Positions 23,463 through 31,768 are shown, counted from the stretch's first letter. The stretch is DNA of 46,801 bases from Blastomonas sp. CACIA14H2 (GCA_000503195.1 AYSC01000034.1:1-46801), one strand, 5' to 3'. Numbers and translations: made by a program. The notes: generated from the sequence alone by a model not told the origin.

Positions 23463-24496
23463 GCGAGGCCGAAGCACTCGAGGCCGCGGCGCCCAGGGCG
23501 AAAAAGCCGAAGCAGATCACCATGGTCCAGGCGCTCAACGCCGCGATCGACGAGGCGATGGCGGCGGACGAGGGGGTCATCCTGCTCGGCGAGGATGTCG
23601 CGGCCAAGCAGGGCGGCGGCGTGTTCAAGGTCTCGTCGGGGCTCACCGAGAAATATGGCGAGCACCGCATCCGTGCGACGCCGATTTCGGAGCAAGCGAT
23701 CATGGGCGCGTGCGTCGGCGCGGCGCTCACCGGCATGCGGCCGATTGCCGAGATCATGCTGATGAACTTCGTCACCGTGGCGATGGACCAGATCGTCAAC
23801 CACGCCGCCAAGCTGCGCTTCATGTCCGGCGGGCAGACCAACGTGCCGTTGGTCATTCGCACCACCACCGGCGTCGGCGTCGGCTTTGGCGGCCAGCATT
23901 CGGACATGCTGGAAGCCTGGTTCGCGCATGTGCCCGGCCTCAAGATCGTTACGCCGTCGAACGCCGCCGATGCCAAGGGGCTGATGCGCAGCGCGATCGA
24001 GTGCAACGATCCGGTGATCTTCATCGAGAACATCCTGTGCTACGGCCTTAAGTCCGACGATCCCGGCACCGATTACCGCGTGCCGCTGGGCCAGGCGGCG
24101 ATCGCGCGCGAAGGCAGCGATGTCTCGCTGATCACCTATGGTCGCACCGTGCTCGATGCGCTGGAGGTCGCCGAAACGCTGGCGGGCGAGGGCATATCGG
24201 TCGAGGTGATCGACCTGCGCACCATCGCGCCCTATGACGAGGCGACCGTCACCGCATCGGTGCGCAAGACCGGCCGCGCGGTGGTGCTGCACGAGGCGGT
24301 GCGCGCCTATGGCACCGGCGCGGAGATCGCCTCGCGGCTGCACGAGCGTCTGTTCAATGAGCTCAAGGCCCCGGTCCAGCGCATCGGCGGCGCGTTCTCT
24401 GCCGTGCCGATGGCGAGCGTGCTCGAACAGGCCTGGATCCCCAAGAAGGACGAGATTGCAGACGCAATCCGCACGACGATGGAATGGAAGCGCTGA
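23459..24496 (+). CDS. Thiamine-diphosphate-dependent dehydrogenase E1, beta subunit
   Basis: A 345-aa E1 beta subunit. The first about 20 residues are a charged extension (EAEALEAAAPRAKKPKQ), then MVQALNAAIDEAMAADEGVILLGEDVAAKQGGGVFKVSSGL, the ISEQAIMGACVGAALTGMRPIAEIMLMNF block with the glutamate that activates thiamine, MSGGQTNVPLVIRTTTG, and the C-terminal GISVEVIDLRTIAPYDEATV...GRAVVLHEAVRAYGTGAEIA. It forms a heterotetramer with the alpha subunit. Its start overlaps the alpha stop (ATGA), and its stop overlaps the lipoyl carrier start by one nt. Confidence 0.93.
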   Translation: MSEAEALEAAAPRAKKPKQITMVQALNAAIDEAMAADEGVILLGEDVAAKQGGGVFKVSSGLTEKYGEHRIRATPISEQAIMGACVGAALTGMRPIAEIMLMNFVTVAMDQIVNHAAKLRFMSGGQTNVPLVIRTTTGVGVGFGGQHSDMLEAWFAHVPGLKIVTPSNAADAKGLMRSAIECNDPVIFIENILCYGLKSDDPGTDYRVPLGQAAIAREGSDVSLITYGRTVLDALEVAETLAGEGISVEVIDLRTIAPYDEATVTASVRKTGRAVVLHEAVRAYGTGAEIASRLHERLFNELKAPVQRIGGAFSAVPMASVLEQAWIPKKDEIADAIRTTMEWKR

Positions 24497-24726
24497 TGCC
24501 GGCAGAAATCCGCATCCCCAAGCTCGGCATGAGCGTCACCGAGGTCACCCTGGTCGAATGGATGTTCGGCGATGGCGAGACGGTGGAAAAGGGCGACGTG
24601 CTCTACACCGTCGAGACCGACAAGAGCACCACCGAGATCGAGGCGCAGGACAGCGGCGTCCTACGCGTCACCGGTGAAGAGGGCGAGAGCTACAGGATCG
24701 GCGATGTGATCGGGACGATCGGCTAG
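24496..24726 (+). CDS. Free-standing lipoyl-domain carrier protein
   Basis: A 76-aa protein that is only a lipoyl/biotinyl domain: PAEIRIPKLGMSVTEVTLVEW, then ETDKSTTEIEAQDSG with K43 as the predicted lipoylation site, and GDVIGTIG at the end. A normal E2 continues with a peripheral-subunit binding domain and a 230-residue acyltransferase core; here the frame stops at TAG 24724-24726 and the next gene is on the other strand, so the catalytic part is absent, not merely separated. It should be acylated by the E1 pair encoded just upstream. The later fate of the acyl group is unknown. Confidence 0.9.
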   Translation: MPAEIRIPKLGMSVTEVTLVEWMFGDGETVEKGDVLYTVETDKSTTEIEAQDSGVLRVTGEEGESYRIGDVIGTIG

Positions 24727-25590
24727 CTAGTCCCTGACCGCCTGTCGCCGTTCGAGCCACGGGCGCAGTGGGAAGAGCCACTGTTCGCGAATGGAGAGCC
24801 GCTTGCGGTCATCCTGCCCCACGATCGCGCTCTCGCCTTCCTTGTAGGTGCCGAACAGCCGGTCCCAGAAGATGACCGAATTGCCATAGTTGCAGCGCGT
24901 GTCCTCATAGCTTGTCGCGGTGTGGTGCAGCGAATGGTTGCGGATGGTGGTGAAGAAGAAGCCGTACCAGATCGGCGGGTCGGCGCGGACATTGGCATGC
25001 GCATAGATCGCGATTGCACTGCCCACGGTGATGCTGGCGAACAGCGCGTCGAGGTCGATATCGAGCAGCGCGATTACCCCGATGCTGATCAGGAACAGCT
25101 CGATCGGGTTGCCGATATAGCCCTTCATCGCATTGAGCTGCGTGAGGTGATGGTGCGGCGCATGCGTCAGCCACAGGGGCGTCCAGTTGTGCATCGCGCG
25201 GTGCATCCAGTACTGGCCGAGCTCGAACACGAACAACGCGATCAGCGCCTGCACCAGAAACGGCAACTCGGCCAGCCAGGGCGTGCCGATGCCCCAGGCC
25301 TCTTTCAGCTCGCGCAGCGGCGAGTTGATCAGCGCGTCCGAAAGCCAGCCGATCACGAAGAAGAAGAAGCCGAAATAGAACAGATCGGTGGCAAACTCGC
25401 GCCAGCTCATCCGCCAGCCGGCGTGCCGCTCGAACACGAATTCGAGGCATTGCACGAACACCACCGTGCCCACCGCGACCGCAGGCAGCGACCATGGCGC
25501 TTCCACCCATGCGGCGGGGGCAAGCCCCCAAAAGGCGAGAATCGCCGCCAGCGTGGCGGGCGGCAGCAGGTTGACGAGCGACTGTTTCAC
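24727..25590 (-). CDS. Fatty acid hydroxylase/sterol desaturase superfamily protein
   Basis: A 287-aa inner-membrane di-iron oxygenase of the family PF04116. The eight-histidine pattern is complete: YWMHRAMH (H130, H134), THAPHHH (H143, H146-148) and HSLHHTATSYEDTRCNYGNSVIFWDRLFGTY. Three or four hydrophobic segments precede it. Family members hydroxylate or desaturate lipids, sterols or carotenoids; the substrate here is unknown. It is convergent with the lipoyl-carrier gene, sharing no base between their stops, and lies near crtY and another member of the family, so a carotenoid or lipid role is plausible. Confidence 0.88.
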   Translation of the reverse strand: MKQSLVNLLPPATLAAILAFWGLAPAAWVEAPWSLPAVAVGTVVFVQCLEFVFERHAGWRMSWREFATDLFYFGFFFFVIGWLSDALINSPLRELKEAWGIGTPWLAELPFLVQALIALFVFELGQYWMHRAMHNWTPLWLTHAPHHHLTQLNAMKGYIGNPIELFLISIGVIALLDIDLDALFASITVGSAIAIYAHANVRADPPIWYGFFFTTIRNHSLHHTATSYEDTRCNYGNSVIFWDRLFGTYKEGESAIVGQDDRKRLSIREQWLFPLRPWLERRQAVRD

Positions 25591-25885
25591 CGGATCCCTC
25601 CCCAGGCGGTGAGGACGCCGCCGCGAGACGCCGCGCTCCCACCGTCGTTATTCTTGACCGACCCGTTGTTCATGCTCTTGGCGGCATTCGAGTGCGGAGA
25701 ATATGCCATTGGCGGCGATGCGTCGAGGGGTGGAAGCGCTGCGGGAAATGCGCTCAGGTCAAGCGGCGCATGCCTGCGCAGGCATGCGGGATGAGTTACG
25801 CTTTCGGGTGGCCCTTGGCGCGGGGCCTGCGACTTCGCCCAGGCTGAGCGGAGGTGGGCAGGCCTGCGCTCGATGGCGCACCCGC
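25591..25885. other. Intergenic region with degraded repeats
   Basis: About 295 nt between two minus-strand genes. It holds a 22-bp perfect palindrome (25767-25788) and a degenerate copy of the core repeat seen at 10217 and 10379 (about 25833-25852). No convincing gene is seen. Confidence 0.5.
25767..25788. repeat. 22-bp perfect palindrome
   Basis: Arms CGCATGCCTGC and GCAGGCATGCG read the same on both strands with no spacer. It resembles dispersed palindromic repeats of alphaproteobacteria rather than an operator, because it is far (about 180 nt) from the nearest start codon. Confidence 0.6.
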
Positions 25886-27061
25886 CTAGCTGAACAGCCC
25901 GCGGATCGCGCGCCAGATCGGCACGGGGGGGCGGCCGGCGAGCACGCGCATCTTGTCCATCATCGTCGACTTGCCGGCATAGAAGCGCGCGATCAGTGCA
26001 TCGGGCAGCGTGTAGAAGCGTTCGAGCACGCGGTAGCGTTCGTCGGGTCCGGCGGCCTTGAACAGCATCTTGGTCAGCATCCGGTAGAAGCCATCGGCCT
26101 GCCAGTGGTCGAGGCTTGTCTTGCGGCTCATCTCGGCGAGCGCGGCGCCCGACAGGTCGGGCATGTCGGCGATATGCGCGGCGAGGCGCACCGCATCGGG
26201 CAGCGAATAGCCGGTCAGGCCATGGAACAAGGCCGCGCGCGTCCCTGCCTTGGCGACATCGCCGCCCGTCGACTGCCAGTATCCGCCGAAATCGCCGCCA
26301 TAGACCACGGGCAGCGCGCCGGTCTCGGTGCGGCTGACGCGCTCGACCTGCCAGCCCTTGGCATCGGCATAGGCGCTGATCCGCGCCGCCAGCGCCTGGG
26401 TGTCGAGGTCGGAGGTGTCGCTGTAATAGGTGTCCTCGACGAAGATCTCCATCGGGCTGACCGGCAGGCAATAGACGAAGCGGTATCCGTCCATCTGCTC
26501 GACCGTCGCGTCCATCACGATCGGGCGGGTCAGCCCGTGCGGTTCGGACAGGTGCAGCATCTGCCCCATGAACTTCTGCCAGCCGCAGCGCAGATGGCGC
26601 ACATTGCCGCCGCCGCGCGCGTCGATGACGCCGCCCGCCTCGACCCGCGCGCCGTTTTCCAGCACGACATTGGTCTGGCTGGCGGCGAGCGCGCGCACCC
26701 CGGTGACGATATTGTGCGCCGGGATCGCCTCGCGCAGATAGGCGTCGAACCGGTCCGAGAGGATCGAATAATAGCTCTCTTCCAGCCCGCGCTCGTGCCC
26801 CGGGAACTTCACGTCATAGCCGCGCCAGCCATGGCAGACGAGCGGCGCGACGAGCCAGCGATGCTCGCCCGCGACATCCGGGCCGAAGAACGACCAGATA
26901 TGGTTTCCGCCCAGTGTGGCGCTTTCCTCGATCAGCAGCACGTCGAGCTCGGGCCGCTTGCGGCGCAGCGCGAGCGCGATCAGCCCGCCGGCCAGGCCGC
27001 CGCCGAGAATCGCGACATCGCATTTGAGTGTCTTGCTGGAGATATTGCGCGGGGATTTCAT
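25886..27061 (-). CDS. crtY: Lycopene beta-cyclase
   Basis: A 391-aa FAD-dependent membrane-associated cyclase that closes the beta rings of lycopene to give beta-carotene. The Rossmann motif GGGLAGG is at 20-26 (CDVAILGGGLAGGLIALALRR). Family blocks follow: NHIWSFFGPD, the VIDARGGG second dinucleotide strand, GWQKFMGQMLHLSEPHGLTRPIVMDATV, FVYCLPVSPMEIFVEDTYYSD and PVVYGGDFGGYWQ. Carotenoid pigments are general in sphingomonads. crtB, crtI and crtZ are not adjacent. The gene diverges from the hydroxylase-type gene at 27150, 88 nt apart. Confidence 0.94.
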   Translation of the reverse strand: MKSPRNISSKTLKCDVAILGGGLAGGLIALALRRKRPELDVLLIEESATLGGNHIWSFFGPDVAGEHRWLVAPLVCHGWRGYDVKFPGHERGLEESYYSILSDRFDAYLREAIPAHNIVTGVRALAASQTNVVLENGARVEAGGVIDARGGGNVRHLRCGWQKFMGQMLHLSEPHGLTRPIVMDATVEQMDGYRFVYCLPVSPMEIFVEDTYYSDTSDLDTQALAARISAYADAKGWQVERVSRTETGALPVVYGGDFGGYWQSTGGDVAKAGTRAALFHGLTGYSLPDAVRLAAHIADMPDLSGAALAEMSRKTSLDHWQADGFYRMLTKMLFKAAGPDERYRVLERFYTLPDALIARFYAGKSTMMDKMRVLAGRPPVPIWRAIRGLFS

Positions 27062-27149
27062 GTCCTCCCCGCCCTAGCGCAGGGCATCGCGCGATGGAAG
27101 GGCGGAAGGGGCGCTTTGCAGCGCAGCCGAAGCACGCTATGCCACGCGC

Positions 27150-27929
27150 ATGCTGGGTTCCTCGCATATCGTGCTGTCCGCGCTGGCGATGACGCTAATC
27201 GTCGGGGTGCGCTACCTGCTGACCAGCGGGATGTTCGCCTGGCTGACCGAGCGTGTGCGCCCGGGCCTGTATGCCGGGCTGAAGCCGCAGATCGGGCGGG
27301 AAATCCGCTGGTCGCTCTACAGCGCGGCGATCTATGGCATCCCCACCGGCGTCGTCGCCTGGGGCTGGCAGAACCGGGGCTGGACCGAAATCTATACCGA
27401 CTGGAATGCGTTTGGGCTCTGGTATCTGCCGGTCTCGGTGCTGCTCTATCTGTTCGCGCACGACACCTGGTTCTACTGGACGCACCGCTGGATGCACGTG
27501 CCCAAATGGTTTCGCATCGCGCATGCCGTGCACCATGACAGCCGCCCCCCGACCGCCTGGGCGGCGATGAGCTTCCATCCGATCGAGGCGCTGACCGGCG
27601 CGGTCGTCATCCCCGCGCTCGTCTTCCTGATCCCCATTCACGCCGCGATGCTGGGCCTTGTCCTGTTCATCATGACGCTGATGGGTGTGACCAATCATAT
27701 GGGCTGGGAGCTGTTTCCGCGCTGGCTGGTTCAGGGGCGGTTAGGCAAGGGGCTGATAACCGCGAGCCATCATCAACTGCACCACGCCCGCTATACTTGC
27801 AATTATGGACTTTATTTCCGCTTCTGGGACCGGCTATGCGGGACCGACAAAGGGCTGGGGGCCTTTCAGGATAGACAATCGCGTCCGCGCGAGGGTGCAT
27901 CGCTGGGCGATGCCACCCGCTCGGCCTGA
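27150..27929 (+). CDS. Fatty acid hydroxylase superfamily protein, possible carotenoid ring hydroxylase
   Basis: A 259-aa membrane di-iron oxygenase with histidine clusters H104 (HDTWFYW), H112/H116 (THRWMH), H125 and H128-129 (IAHAVHHD), H143 (SFHP), H207-208 and H211-212 (SHHQLHHARYTCNYGLYFRFWDRLCGTD). It has about four membrane segments. Its divergent neighbour is crtY and it is followed by a DUF2141 gene, as in many carotenoid clusters, so a carotenoid ring hydroxylase is likely. A 2,2'-hydroxylase (CrtG type, needed for nostoxanthin) is one option; CrtZ is another. I cannot choose from sequence alone. Confidence 0.8.
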   Translation: MLGSSHIVLSALAMTLIVGVRYLLTSGMFAWLTERVRPGLYAGLKPQIGREIRWSLYSAAIYGIPTGVVAWGWQNRGWTEIYTDWNAFGLWYLPVSVLLYLFAHDTWFYWTHRWMHVPKWFRIAHAVHHDSRPPTAWAAMSFHPIEALTGAVVIPALVFLIPIHAAMLGLVLFIMTLMGVTNHMGWELFPRWLVQGRLGKGLITASHHQLHHARYTCNYGLYFRFWDRLCGTDKGLGAFQDRQSRPREGASLGDATRSA

Positions 27930-27942
27930 TCCGGAGAAAGAC

Positions 27943-28380
27943 ATGGGTAAGCTGTTCGCAACCTGCGCAATCGGTTTCATGGCTCTGGCCACGCTTCCTG
28001 GCGCCGCACCGCTGAGCACGGTGGAGATCACGGTGGACCAGTTGCGTTCGGCCAAGGGCCTGTTGCAGCTGTGCCTGACCGCCAACGAGCAGAGCTTTCC
28101 CGATTGCGACAAGGACAAGAACGCGCATCGCCTGACTGCACGCGCCAGGGATGGCGTCGCGCGGTTCGAGAACCTGCCCGCGGGCCAATATGCGCTTGCC
28201 ATCGTGCACGACGAGAACGGCAACAACAAGCTCGACACCTTTGCCGGCATCCCCAAGGAAGGGATCGGCTTTTCGCGCAACCCCAGCTTCAGCTTCGGTC
28301 CACCGCGCTTTTCGCAGGTGGTGTTCGTAGCGCAGGGCAGCGGCACCAGTCAGCGGGTGAAGATCAAATATTATCTGTGA
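27943..28380 (+). CDS. DUF2141 periplasmic protein
   Basis: A 145-aa exported protein. A signal peptide (MGKLFATCAIGFMALATLPGAAP) leads into the DUF2141 domain: VDQLRSAKGLLQLCLTA, ARDGVARFENLPAGQYALAIVHDENGNNKLDT and GIPKEGIGFSRNPSFSFGPPRFSQVVF. Family members are beta-sandwich proteins often encoded next to carotenoid genes; no activity is proven. ATG 27943 follows GGAG at 27932-27935 and is 14 nt after the hydroxylase stop, so the two are in one transcript. Confidence 0.9.
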   Translation: MGKLFATCAIGFMALATLPGAAPLSTVEITVDQLRSAKGLLQLCLTANEQSFPDCDKDKNAHRLTARARDGVARFENLPAGQYALAIVHDENGNNKLDTFAGIPKEGIGFSRNPSFSFGPPRFSQVVFVAQGSGTSQRVKIKYYL

Positions 28381-28484
28381 GCGTTGGCTCCGCTCCGTTG
28401 CCGTACCGCACGGAAACCGAGCGTTAACCAAATCTCAGGCCTGCAGCGCCATGGTTGCGCGAGCGATCCAGCGGGGACCGAGCG

Positions 28485-29765
28485 ATGCGCCAGACCGAAC
28501 CGGGCCGTCTACCCATGCACCACGGCCCCGCACCCAGCCTTGCCACGCGCCCATGGCTGCTCAAGATCGTGCTGACCCTGGCGGCCATGCTGCTGGCCTT
28601 TGCGGCCGTCACCTACCAGCGAACGGCCGCGCCGGGTGCAGAACGCCCGGTGGTCGATTTTCACGCCTTCCATGTCGCAGGCACGCTGAGTCTGCAGGGA
28701 CGCGCGGCAGACAGCTATGACGCCGAAAGGATGGAGCGTGCCCAGAAGGCCGCGACCGGGGTCAAGGTGTTCATGCCCTGGACCTATCCGCCCCCGTTCA
28801 CCCTGTTCGTCGCCGCTTTGGCGGCCTTGCCGCTCGGACTCGCCTATGCGCTGTTCACCGGGCTGACGCTGGCATTCTATGTCGCGGTTCTGCACCGGAT
28901 GGCCGGCGCGCACTTGCCTGGTGTCGTCGCGGCCATGGCACCGGTCATCCTGCTGACGGTGCTGACCGGGCAGAACGGATTTCTGACCGGCGCGCTCACT
29001 GGCTGGTGCCTGCTCGCGCTGACCGCGCACAGGGCGGGTGCGGGGATCCCGCTGGGGCTGATGATCATCAAGCCGCATCTCGCCGCCGGGCTGGCGCTGC
29101 TGACGGTGGCCGAGCGACGCTGGCAGGCCGTGGCGGTTGCTTCCGCCACGGTGACGGCCGCGCTGGCCGTCTCGACGATCGCCTTCGGTCCGGCGATCTG
29201 GGCAGCGTTCATCGACAGCGTACGGGATTCGGGCACCTTTCTGGCGCAGGGCCGCTACCCCATTTTCCGCATGACGTCGCCCTATTCCACCGCGCTCAGC
29301 CTGGGCGCCGGGCCTGCGCTGGCCTTCGCCCTTCAGGGGGCAAGTGCGCTGCTGGCGCTGGGATTGCTCGGCTTCGCCTGGTATCGCCGCCTGCCGCTAC
29401 GCCTTCTTGCCGCCTGTGCCTGCGCGGCCACGCTGTTCGTCAGCCCCTATGCCTATGATTATGACTTGACCATCCTGGGCGTCGGGCTGGCGCTGATCCT
29501 TCCCGATCTGTTGCAGCGCACCGGCCGGCCGGAGCAACTGGCGATGTGCATGCTGTTCTGGGCCGCGACCGGCTATGGCATCGTGACCGCCTTTCTGCCG
29601 GACGAGGGGGCCTATTCGCTGGCCAGCTCGCCGCCGGCGCTGATGGCACCGATGCTGATCGCGGCGATCGGCTGGGCGGTGATCGCGATGCGCCGGACGC
29701 CATCTGCCCGGATCGACGCGGCAGCGATTGAAGCGCCGATGCCGAGCTCGAGCCTCAGCGCTTGA
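28485..29765 (+). CDS. GT87-type (DUF2029) polytopic membrane glycosyltransferase
   Basis: A 426-aa integral membrane protein with about nine to ten helices. The N-terminal periplasmic loop has DFHAFHVAGTLSLQGRAADSYD and the block FMPWTYPPPFTLFVAALAALPLGLAY, then TGQNGFLTGALTG and LMIIKPHLAAGLALL, which are the hallmarks of the GT87 (mannosyltransferase) fold. Such enzymes use polyprenyl-phosphate sugars and act at the outer face of the inner membrane. A paralogue with the same blocks is at 41977-43260. The start at ATG 28485 is preferred; an in-frame TTG lies at 28455. Confidence 0.82.
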   Translation: MRQTEPGRLPMHHGPAPSLATRPWLLKIVLTLAAMLLAFAAVTYQRTAAPGAERPVVDFHAFHVAGTLSLQGRAADSYDAERMERAQKAATGVKVFMPWTYPPPFTLFVAALAALPLGLAYALFTGLTLAFYVAVLHRMAGAHLPGVVAAMAPVILLTVLTGQNGFLTGALTGWCLLALTAHRAGAGIPLGLMIIKPHLAAGLALLTVAERRWQAVAVASATVTAALAVSTIAFGPAIWAAFIDSVRDSGTFLAQGRYPIFRMTSPYSTALSLGAGPALAFALQGASALLALGLLGFAWYRRLPLRLLAACACAATLFVSPYAYDYDLTILGVGLALILPDLLQRTGRPEQLAMCMLFWAATGYGIVTAFLPDEGAYSLASSPPALMAPMLIAAIGWAVIAMRRTPSARIDAAAIEAPMPSSSLSA

Positions 29766-30105
29766 TCGCTTCGGCGCTGGTGAGGCTGCGCTCGCCCGAA
29801 AGGTTGCGATAGACCTGAACGCGCCAGCGGCTGCCGTCCATGAACACCAGATCCATGCGATAGTTCATGCCCGCCACAACCTGCTGGCTGATATTTTCGA
29901 TCTCCGCCAGCTCCGCGCCGGGTACGTCCATCTGGTTGAACGCCCAGACCGCGATCTGCTCGATCTCGGGAGTCAGTTCCGCCTTGCTCCACCCCCCTGT
30001 AATCATCGGCGCATCGGCGCTCGCAGGCGGCGGCGCATCCTGCGCGCAAGCCGCGACAGGCAGGATCAGTATGGCGACAGCGATAAGCACGAAACGATGG
30101 AGCAA
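29755..30105 (-). CDS. Cystatin-like lipoprotein
   Basis: A 116-aa predicted lipoprotein. After a short hydrophobic signal a lipobox VAAC puts lipidation on the Cys of LPVAACAQ. The mature domain begins with a Gly pair (TGGWSKAELTPEIEQIAVWAFNQM) and contains SQQVVAGMNYRMDLVF, an exact QxVxG cystatin signature, followed by a beta strand (SRWRVQVYRNL). Cystatins block papain-like cysteine proteases. The third loop (PW) is not obvious. I choose the TTG start at 30105, five nt after AGGAGG; a GTG at 30120 also is open. The gene overlaps the end of the GT87 gene by 11 nt (convergent). Confidence 0.75.
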   Translation of the reverse strand: MLHRFVLIAVAILILPVAACAQDAPPPASADAPMITGGWSKAELTPEIEQIAVWAFNQMDVPGAELAEIENISQQVVAGMNYRMDLVFMDGSRWRVQVYRNLSGERSLTSAEAIKR

Positions 30106-30237
30106 AGCGGCCTCCTGCACATTGGTATACTATTGCCTATCCTGAGGTGCTGTGGACGGCAAGAGCGCGCGGCGTTGCACGTCACGATCGCCATAGTGCT
30201 CCGTCAAAGCGGCAGTGAAATTTGGTACCTCAATTCG

Positions 30238-30251
30238 TGGCAAATGTGCCA
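30238..30251. promoter_or_regulatory. Dyad TGGCA-N4-TGCCA before the toxin-like gene
   Basis: A 5-bp inverted repeat, 70 nt upstream of the toxin-like start codon. It is in an AT-rich stretch (30200-30300) where the GC content drops relative to the neighbours, with the words TTGACA and TATATT nearby in an unclear order. It may be a binding site or a promoter element. Confidence 0.3.
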
Positions 30252-30320
30252 AATAGGTTATATTCTTTGACATGTAGGAGATGTTTCTGAATTGTTCTCA
30301 GGATAGAGAAGGAGCAATTC

Positions 30321-31373
30321 ATGAAGAACGGCCTCATTCCGATCGCGCGCAAATCACTGCACGCCCATGCGTTCGAGCACTATCTCAGGACAAGTAGGAG
30401 GATCGATCTCCAGCCCCGGCGCGCGGCCATAGAGCGCAAGTTCAATCCCTATCACGACCCTGATAACGGCCAGTTCACCTTTGCGCCGGGAGGTCGAAGG
30501 TCAGGCACCTCGCCCCGGTCTTCGCAAAGAGGTTCGGATGCGCCGAAGCCCGGCGTTTCAGCCAATCCGGCCAAGCTCCTTCTCGCGCAATATCGCCCCA
30601 ACCCGCGCGCGCGAATCGGCGGCAATCGCGGACCAGCGCTGAACGATCCCATGACGCTGGAGCGTGCATTTCCGGGTCTGCGGAACGCTCCGGGTAGCTC
30701 GATAATAGCCTTGGCAGACAACGCGCTCGACATCACTGGTCCTTCGCGCCGCCTAACGACCGAGCTGGCGGATGCCGAGGTGACGAAGCTGATCGCGCAG
30801 ATCAAGCAGGTGGATCCCGATTTCCGCTACCAGAGCCTCGGCCCTTCGACGACGTTGGAGGGGCAGATCAACGAGATCCGGGATCTGAGGATGCACCGCG
30901 CGGCGGTACGATATAACAAGCTGGGCGATATGGGGCCGTTGCAGGTCGAAGTGCTGAGAAGAATGCAAATAAGTGTTGACCGGGCTTACGACAATGCCAT
31001 CAAGCTATATGAGTCTGGGCACTTGCGAGCATCGCTTTCGCGTAGCGAGGCGATTGGCAATTACATTGACCGTTCTGTCAAAGCTGAAATGAAAAGGCTG
31101 TTTGCCCGGCATGGCATTGAACACGGGGCCGGCAAGCAGGTGCGAGTTGCTGGTCGCGAATATGATACATCCAGATCGGTTCGAACATATCGTATCCCCG
31201 ATGTAAGAGTTGGCAACATGGCCTATGATATGACCACCGAGCGCAAACTTCCTTCCAAACCTCAGATTCGAGGCTTCTTCGGTGCTGACTTCGGAGCTGA
31301 TTCTGCGGTGATTGTGCGCCCTACACGGCTCGGACGAGGCAGTACCTACGCTATTAAGAGGCCAGGAAAATAA
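30321..31373 (+). CDS. Probable polymorphic toxin with a PD-(D/E)xK-like nuclease C-terminus
   Basis: A 350-aa cytoplasmic-looking protein without signal peptide. Residues 40-58 (KFNPYHDPDNGQFTFAPGG) resemble the NPxHD..G.F..G motif seen near phage-head-type and toxin proteins. A variable middle follows. The last 60 residues (RIPDVRVGNMAYDMTTERKLPSKPQIRGFF...IVRPTRLGRGSTY) have D294, D303, E307 and K309, consistent with D-X12-ExK of a nuclease core, though this is not proof. Two genes downstream encode near-homologous 121-aa proteins, the layout of a toxin with duplicated immunity genes. GC content here is lower than around it. AAGGAG precedes the ATG. No secretion machinery lies nearby. Confidence 0.7.
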   Translation: MKNGLIPIARKSLHAHAFEHYLRTSRRIDLQPRRAAIERKFNPYHDPDNGQFTFAPGGRRSGTSPRSSQRGSDAPKPGVSANPAKLLLAQYRPNPRARIGGNRGPALNDPMTLERAFPGLRNAPGSSIIALADNALDITGPSRRLTTELADAEVTKLIAQIKQVDPDFRYQSLGPSTTLEGQINEIRDLRMHRAAVRYNKLGDMGPLQVEVLRRMQISVDRAYDNAIKLYESGHLRASLSRSEAIGNYIDRSVKAEMKRLFARHGIEHGAGKQVRVAGREYDTSRSVRTYRIPDVRVGNMAYDMTTERKLPSKPQIRGFFGADFGADSAVIVRPTRLGRGSTYAIKRPGK

Positions 31374-31374
31374 G

Positions 31375-31740
31375 ATGCCAGCAATCGGTGATCACAAAAA
31401 GAGCCATTATGTCCCTAAAGACTTGGACTCCATTTATGACTTTTTGGGCTGGATGATGCTCTATGCGCCGGAGTTCAGATCAGATACGTTTCCGGCATCT
31501 GAACAGGGGATCGACATCACTTTCTTTGGGCTCGATGAGGGTTTGAAGCGAGTTCGCCGCCAGATCGGTGAGAAAACATATCTCCAGCTCATGGCGATGT
31601 CGCAGCAGATGCGGGCGCATTTCGAAGCTGACCCTGAAGACAAGAACGGGGAATGCAAAATGGGCCGCACCCTGATCGAGGACATGAGCGACATCATCGA
31701 GGCCAGCCTCAGGCGTACGGCTCCGCGCGGTACCAGTTAA
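31375..31740 (+). CDS. Immunity-like protein, copy 1
   Basis: A 121-aa acidic, soluble protein starting one base after the toxin stop (TAAGATG). It is mostly helical with DFLGWMMLYAPEFRSD, GLDEGLKRVRRQIGEKTYLQLMAMSQQMRAHFEADPED and IEDMSDIIEASLRR. The next gene is a clear homologue of equal length. Single-gene immunity next to a toxin is typical; duplication may broaden protection or neutralise a related toxin. No family name is recognised, so the immunity role is inferred from position and acidity. Confidence 0.7.
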   Translation: MPAIGDHKKSHYVPKDLDSIYDFLGWMMLYAPEFRSDTFPASEQGIDITFFGLDEGLKRVRRQIGEKTYLQLMAMSQQMRAHFEADPEDKNGECKMGRTLIEDMSDIIEASLRRTAPRGTS

Positions 31741-31768
31741 GCCAGCTCCGATGGTTTGGGAGGACCAT

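Noticed and set aside
24484-24495. Upstream ATG for the lipoyl carrier at 24484
   Set aside because: Adds four residues inside E1beta; the overlapping ATG at 24496 matches the family start.
30321-31373. Toxin gene as a phage head-morphogenesis protein
   Set aside because: The NPYHD motif occurs in both, but no portal, terminase or capsid gene is near and two immunity-like genes follow; kept only as a possibility.
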